Origin: Acrocarpospora pleiomorpha
Lineage (GTDB): Bacteria; Actinomycetota; Actinomycetes; Streptosporangiales; Streptosporangiaceae
DNA: 64,000 nt
NCBI RefSeq assembly: GCF_009687885.1
Contig: NZ_BLAF01000027.1
Location: forward strand, 79,365-143,364
Direction: 5' to 3'
The notes beneath the pieces were generated by a model. It was not told the DNA's origin, did no database searches, and saw only the letters and a program-made list of their open reading frames with translations. Position 1 is the stretch's first letter; every line of letters begins with the position of its first letter. Below are positions 59,546-64,000 of this stretch, piece by piece. Made by a program: the position numbers and the translations under genes.

Positions 59546-60541
59546 GTGGCCGCGACTGACATGGGCCTGAACGTGCACCCCACGGTGATCGATGCGCACA
59601 TGCACATCCTGGACGCGTCCTGGCTGCCGGAAGGGCTGCGCTGGGCGTGGGCCCGGCAGGCGGTGGGGCGTAGCCACCCGGAACGGGACCCGGCCGACGT
59701 CTTCCCCCGGGTCGCCCAAGGGCAGAGCGACCCGTCCGGCGCGCTCACCATCGCGGCCTTCGACCGCGCCGGGGTCGCCGCCGGGCTGATGCCGGTCGTG
59801 GACTGGACCATCGTCGGCCGCCCCGCCGGCGAACATCTGCCCATCCGCGATCTCCATGCCCGCTGCCAGTCCCTTGCCGACGTGTATCCCGGCCGGCTCT
59901 TCTTCTGCGCGGGCATCGACCCTCGCCACCCGGACGCGGCCGAGATCCTCGACCACGCGGCCCGGATGGGCGGCTGCCGGGGGGTGAAGCTCTACCCGGC
60001 AGCCGGTTGGGACCTGGCCGATCCGGCGCACACCTGGCTGTTCGAGCGGCTGGCCGAGCTGGACCTGCCCGTGGTCGTGCACACCTCCCCGCTTGGCGGC
60101 GACCCGCTCCAGACCGTGCGCTCCCGGCCCGCCGAAGTGGCTTCGCTGCTGGCCCGCCACCCCACCCTCACCGTCGTCTTCGCGCACGCGGGACTGGAAG
60201 CCTGGTGGGCGGAGGCGCTGGACGCGGCCACCGGCTGGCAGCGGGCCTATCTCGAACTGTCTCTCTGGCAGCGCTGCGCGCTGACCGACTACCCGGAGTT
60301 CCGCCGGCGCCTGGCCCGGATGCGCTCCCAGCTCGGCGCGCACCGGCTGCTCTTCGGTTCCGACATCATTCGCGGCGAGAAGTCCGACCCCCACGGCGAT
60401 GAGCTCCTGACCTGGATCGATAGGGTCACCAGCCTGGCGGAGCCGTACGCCGGGGAGCCGCCCGTCCTGTCCGCGGAGGAGCTCGCACTGTTCCTGGCCG
60501 CCAACGCGGTCCGTGTCTACAACCTCAAGGAGCATCGATGA
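59546..60541 (+). CDS. amidohydrolase-2-family metal-dependent hydrolase (ACMSD-like)
   Basis: A 331-residue TIM-barrel hydrolase: DAHMHIL (H-x-H) at the start, GVKLYPAAG, LPVVVHTSPL, VVFAHAGLEAW and LLFGSDI at the end of the barrel, the metal ligands of the amidohydrolase-2 family. Such enzymes decarboxylate or hydrolyse ring-cleavage products. GTG at 59546 is the start; its stop overlaps the next gene (ATGA). In this operon it is a candidate for a C-C or ring cleavage step. Confidence 0.88.
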   Translation: MAATDMGLNVHPTVIDAHMHILDASWLPEGLRWAWARQAVGRSHPERDPADVFPRVAQGQSDPSGALTIAAFDRAGVAAGLMPVVDWTIVGRPAGEHLPIRDLHARCQSLADVYPGRLFFCAGIDPRHPDAAEILDHAARMGGCRGVKLYPAAGWDLADPAHTWLFERLAELDLPVVVHTSPLGGDPLQTVRSRPAEVASLLARHPTLTVVFAHAGLEAWWAEALDAATGWQRAYLELSLWQRCALTDYPEFRRRLARMRSQLGAHRLLFGSDIIRGEKSDPHGDELLTWIDRVTSLAEPYAGEPPVLSAEELALFLAANAVRVYNLKEHR

Positions 60542-62094
60542 GCGACACGATGGGTGAGATCTTCGAAAAGGCCGGTCGGCGGTTCGGGTTCAGGGTGGCG
60601 GTCGAGTCGCAGGGCGAGAGCCGTACCTTCGCGGAGGTGGTGGCGGCTGGGCGGCGGCTGGCCCACGCGCTGCGGTCGCGCGGGCTGGCGCCGGGGACGC
60701 ATGTGGCCGCGCTGCTGGAGAACCGGATCGAGTCCCTTGAGGTGTATGTCGGGCTGGCGATCGGCGGGTACCCCGTGGTGCACGTCAACGACCGGCTCAC
60801 CGCCGAGGAGATCGACTACGTGCTCACCGACTCCGGGGCTCAGGGGCTCGTGCACACCGACGGGGTCGCCGCGACCGTCGCGCGTACCCGGTCGGCGGCG
60901 GGGCTGACGGCGTGGCTGGCCATCGGCTCAGCCGTCCCTGACGGAGCCGAGTCCTACGCGGAGGCGCTGCGCGGTTCGTCTTCCGAGGCGTTGCCGCTCA
61001 CGGCCACCCCTGCGGACATCGCCATCATCGGCTACACCAGCGGGACCACCGGCTTTCCCAAGGGCGCGCTCGCCTCGCACCGGGCCGTCGCGGGGTGCGT
61101 CAAGCTCGTCCCGTACGCCTACCGCCTGCCGTTGCACGGGCACTGCGCCTTTCCCGGCGGCTGGTCCTTCGTGTCCGGCATCTGGGGCGTGATTTTTCCG
61201 CATTTCTACACCGGCGGCACGGTCTCCTTCATTCCTGGCGCCACCCCCGAGCAGTGGGGCGCGCACATGGCCGAGCGCGGGTCCACCTTCACCCTGGGGC
61301 TCACCCCGCTGATCCCCGGCCTGATGGAGGCGCTGCGGCTGTACCCGGAGGTGCTCGACACCCTGCAGACCGTGCTGCACTCGGGCGGCCCGCTGCCGCC
61401 GGAGCTGGCCGGGAAGCTGGTGGACCTCATCGGCGACCGCCTGGTCGAGACGTGGGGCATGACCGAGGTGGTCGGGCCGATCACCATCACCAACCGCGCC
61501 GACTGGACGGGCCGCAGCCAGGCCAAGGACATCTTCGCCTCGGTGGGCCGCCCGCTGCCCACGGCCGCGGTCCGGGTGGTGGACTCCGACCGCGAGCCGG
61601 TCCCCGTGGGGGAGGTCGGCGAGCTCGTCATCGAGTGCGACACCATGTTCTCCGGATATCAGGGCCAGCCGGAGAAGACGGCCGAGGTCTTCAGCGACGG
61701 CGAGTACTACACCGGCGACCTGGGTTACCAGGACGAGGCCGGGTACTTCTACGTCACCGGGCGCTCCAAGGAACTGATCATCACCGGGGGCGCCAACGTG
61801 TACCCGGCGGAGGTCGAGCGGGTGCTGCTCACCATGGACTCGGTGGCGGACGCCGCCGCCTTCGGCCTGCCCGACGACCGGTGGGGTGAGGCCGTCTCGG
61901 TCGCCGTGGTGGTCAAGCCCGGGGAGACGCTCACGGAGGAGCAGATCGTCGAGTACGTCCAGGAGCGGCTCGCCTCGTACAAGAAGCCGCGGAGGATCTT
62001 CTTCGTGGCGGCGTTGCCTCGCAATTCCAGTATGAAGGTGATGAAACACGTGCTGCGCGAGACGTTCCTGAACCCCGAAGGGAGCGCGCTGTGA
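60538..62094 (+). CDS. AMP-forming acyl-CoA synthetase 2 (FadD-like)
   Basis: A 518-residue adenylating enzyme: IIGYTSGTTGFPKGAL near residue 160, TWGMTEVVGP near 301, YTGDLGYQDEAGYFYVTGR and PRNSSMKVMKH with the catalytic Lys at the C terminus. ATG at 60538 overlaps the amidohydrolase stop (ATGA). Two such ligases in one regulon suggest activation of both the whole substrate and a later acid. Confidence 0.92.
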   Translation: MSDTMGEIFEKAGRRFGFRVAVESQGESRTFAEVVAAGRRLAHALRSRGLAPGTHVAALLENRIESLEVYVGLAIGGYPVVHVNDRLTAEEIDYVLTDSGAQGLVHTDGVAATVARTRSAAGLTAWLAIGSAVPDGAESYAEALRGSSSEALPLTATPADIAIIGYTSGTTGFPKGALASHRAVAGCVKLVPYAYRLPLHGHCAFPGGWSFVSGIWGVIFPHFYTGGTVSFIPGATPEQWGAHMAERGSTFTLGLTPLIPGLMEALRLYPEVLDTLQTVLHSGGPLPPELAGKLVDLIGDRLVETWGMTEVVGPITITNRADWTGRSQAKDIFASVGRPLPTAAVRVVDSDREPVPVGEVGELVIECDTMFSGYQGQPEKTAEVFSDGEYYTGDLGYQDEAGYFYVTGRSKELIITGGANVYPAEVERVLLTMDSVADAAAFGLPDDRWGEAVSVAVVVKPGETLTEEQIVEYVQERLASYKKPRRIFFVAALPRNSSMKVMKHVLRETFLNPEGSAL

Positions 62095-62981
62095 AGATCG
62101 GCATCAGTGAGTGGTACCCGGGGGCCGGTTCCCGCGCCGGGCGCTGGTCCATCGAGTCGGCCCAGCTCATCGAGGAACTCGGCTTCCACTCGGTGTGGCT
62201 GCCCGAGCATGTGGTCTTCATGCCGCGTTATACCTCTCGGTACCCGTACGAGCAGGCGGGCGCGGTCGAGGTCAACGCCACCAGAGGCGTGCACGACCCG
62301 CTCGTCCTGGCGGGCGCCATCGCCGCCGCCACCTTGCGTCTTAGGATCGGCACGTACGTGATGGTCGTCCCGCAACGCAACCCCGTCGTGACCGCCCGCC
62401 AGATCGCCACCGTCGACCAGCTCTCCGGCGGCCGCTTCAACTTCGGCGTCGGCGTCGGCTGGTCCGCCGAGGAGTACGCCGTCCTCGACGTCCCCTTCGA
62501 ACGCCGCGGCGCCCGCATGGACGAATACCTCCGCGCCATGAAAGCCACCTGGTCCGACGACGAACTAACCGAATTCCACGGCGAGTTCGTCGACTTCCCC
62601 CCTTTGTACGCCTTCCCCAAACCGATCCAGCGCCCCCACCCCCCGATCATCGTCGGCGGCAACAGCCCCGCCACTCTCCGCCGCATCGTCGAACTCGGCG
62701 ACGGCTGGGCCGGCTACAGCCAGAGCTACGACGACATCGCCCGCTTCACCGAAGAACTGGAGAACGCCCTGACGGCCGCGGGCCGCAGCCGCGCCGAGGT
62801 CTCCCTGCGCGTCGGCCGCCGCGCCAAGGGAAAGACGGAGCAGGACTGGGAGGACGACGCCACCTACATCCGCCGCTGCGCCGACCTGGGCCTCGACGAG
62901 GTGGTGGTCTCCCCACGCATCGGCGACGACGCCTACGAACACGACATGACCAGATACGCCGAGATCGTCGGCCTCCGCTGA
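62091..62981 (+). CDS. LLM-class (F420-dependent type) oxidoreductase 5
   Basis: A 296-residue luciferase-like protein closely similar in layout to the one at 42107: EELGFHSVWLPEHVVFMPRY, GTYVMVVPQRNPVVTARQIA, LSGGRFNFGVGVGWSAEEYA and PIIVGGNSPATLRRIVELGD. GTG at 62091 has AAGGGAG 4 bases upstream and overlaps the FadD stop (GTGA). It is the last gene of the island. Confidence 0.92.
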   Translation: MKIGISEWYPGAGSRAGRWSIESAQLIEELGFHSVWLPEHVVFMPRYTSRYPYEQAGAVEVNATRGVHDPLVLAGAIAAATLRLRIGTYVMVVPQRNPVVTARQIATVDQLSGGRFNFGVGVGWSAEEYAVLDVPFERRGARMDEYLRAMKATWSDDELTEFHGEFVDFPPLYAFPKPIQRPHPPIIVGGNSPATLRRIVELGDGWAGYSQSYDDIARFTEELENALTAAGRSRAEVSLRVGRRAKGKTEQDWEDDATYIRRCADLGLDEVVVSPRIGDDAYEHDMTRYAEIVGLR

Positions 62982-63355
62982 CCTCGCTGGTCTAGAAATA
63001 TCGCTTGAGTTCGTCGGTGCCACGCTGGCGCCTCTAATCGCAGGACCCGAACCTATCTGCTGGATGCCTACCCCCGCCTTGGCGTCCGCCGTCTCATGAT
63101 CTTGTCCAGTGGTGTTTGGCCGAGCTGAGGGCCTGTTCTTCGCAGGTTGAGGGTCCGCGGGTTGGCGTGCTGCCCTGATCGCGCGTGCCGGATGGTTCTT
63201 CGGGTCGTGGCAGGTGAGCGGGTGATAGGTAGATCTTTTCGCGTGGCGTGTGACCTGCGGTTTTGTCGCGGATCAAGGCCAGGTTTTGTCATAGGTGCCA
63301 GATAGCGTGGGGGTGGTTGTTCGGGATCTGCCGAAGCGGAAAGGGGGCGTCTTCC
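62982..63355. other. intergenic region at the end of the island
   Basis: These 374 bases between the last LLM gene and the DUF222 gene hold no convincing gene. They are less GC-biased than the operons. A degenerate TATCGCTTGA resembles half of the island operator but has no promoter context. AAAGGGGG at 63340-63347 is the ribosome site of the next gene. Confidence 0.45.
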
Positions 63356-64000
63356 ATGCTCGGGTCTCCGTTCGAGGTGCGTGATCCCTCCCGTGCGGGG
63401 GGCGCCCGCGGACGCGAGCTGCCCGCGCCCTTGAAGGGGACGGTGCTGGACCCTGAGTACGTCCCGCCCCAGCGTTCCACCGACGACGCCCACGACGACG
63501 CATGGCAGCAGTTCCTCCGCGGCAACCGGACCGACGGCGGGCGCTCCGCTGATGGCGGTTCGACCGATGGCGCCCGCCCGGCTGATGGCGGTGGGATCGA
63601 TGGCAGCTCGGCGGACGGCGGCTGGACCGATGGCGGGGGCTTGGTTGATGGTGGCTGTTGGGCGGGGTCGGAGGATCCGTGCGGGTCGGTGGGTTCCGGG
63701 GTGCTGGTGTCGGAGCTGAGGCAGCGCGCGTCCCTGCTTGCGGTGTCCGACCTGCCCGAGGGTGCCGGGTTGTGTCTGGGTGAGACGGAGGAGTTGCTGT
63801 TCACGCGGGATCGGCTGGACTCGGCGATCGCCGCGCGGGTGGGGCGCGTGCATGCGACCGGTGAGGCCAGGAGTGCTGCGAGTGGCGGGCATGCCTCGAC
63901 CGGGACCTGGTTGCGTGCTTCGGCGGGGATGAGCGGTGGGGGCGCGTCTCGTCTGGTCCGGCTGGCGACTCAGTTGGCCCGGCTGCCCGTGGTGCGGGAT
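63356..64000 (+). CDS. DUF222 (13E12-type) HNH-endonuclease-family protein, 3' truncated
   Basis: The frame is open from ATG 63356 to the window end (215 residues visible). AAAGGGGG lies 8 bases upstream. Residues about 57-101 are a low-complexity tract of DGG-containing units (A/T-D-G-G). From about 130 the DUF222 domain begins (LDSAIAARVGRVHATGEA, WLRASAGMSGGGASRLVRLA). DUF222 proteins of actinobacteria usually end in an HNH nuclease domain, which would lie beyond the window. They are often present in many copies and linked to mobile DNA. Confidence 0.8.
   Translation, partial: MLGSPFEVRDPSRAGGARGRELPAPLKGTVLDPEYVPPQRSTDDAHDDAWQQFLRGNRTDGGRSADGGSTDGARPADGGGIDGSSADGGWTDGGGLVDGGCWAGSEDPCGSVGSGVLVSELRQRASLLAVSDLPEGAGLCLGETEELLFTRDRLDSAIAARVGRVHATGEARSAASGGHASTGTWLRASAGMSGGGASRLVRLATQLARLPVVRD

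Noticed and set aside
63002..63015. AAATATCGCTTGAG as a tenth operator
   Set aside because: Only the right half fits, no promoter is near and the downstream gene is unrelated to the pathway.

Overview
The window is very GC-rich DNA with dense, overlapping operons, frequent GTG starts and strongly G/C-biased third codon positions. WXG100-type, DUF397/DUF5753, LuxR, F420-type luciferase-like monooxygenase (LLM) and DUF222 genes point to a filamentous actinomycete, most likely of the Streptosporangiales. This placement is inferred from gene content only.

Left part (1-20 kb), mostly accessory: the end of a large protein beside a WXG100-like gene; two lipoproteins; a cupin; a heterodimeric ABC exporter; a cytochrome P450 remnant; a large ATP-binding LuxR regulator followed by two alpha/beta hydrolases and a metallo-beta-lactamase-fold enzyme; an orphan VapB antitoxin with a broken VapC; a double-winged-helix GntR protein; an anti-sigma-like ATPase, XRE/DUF5753 regulator and DUF397 set (WhiJ type); a WYL-regulator remnant; and a dynamin-like GTPase with a small membrane partner.

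Middle part (20-30 kb), conserved core: a PASTA Ser/Thr kinase, a TPP-riboswitch-controlled thiO-thiS-thiG operon, a ferredoxin-reductase-like flavoprotein, an Rv2175c-like DNA-binding protein, thiE, a polyprenyl diphosphate synthase and metF. Kinase, Rv2175c-like gene, prenyl synthase and metF recall the Rv2172c-Rv2176 neighbourhood of Mycobacterium tuberculosis. The prenyl synthase and metF lie between two copies of a 98-99 bp inverted repeat.

Right part (30-63 kb), a 33 kb CoA-dependent catabolic island: five acyl-CoA dehydrogenases, five LLM proteins and a flavin reductase, three SCP2/Ltp-type thiolases, an HMG-CoA-synthase-like/DUF35 fusion, a separate DUF35 protein, an HMG-CoA lyase, two MaoC hydratases, a SnoaL-like protein, two SDRs, two acyl-CoA ligases, a CoA transferase, an amidohydrolase, a pseudo-hydrolase and a complete Liv-type ABC importer. 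Nine copies of a palindrome, AAGCAA(T/G)(T/C)GCTTG, lie in the promoter regions of its operons, some overlapping promoter hexamers, and one TetR gene sits inside. I read this as a single TetR-controlled regulon for uptake, CoA activation, beta-oxidation and retro-aldol or HMG-type cleavage of a hydrophobic branched or cyclic acid. The substrate is unknown. The window ends in a truncated DUF222 gene.
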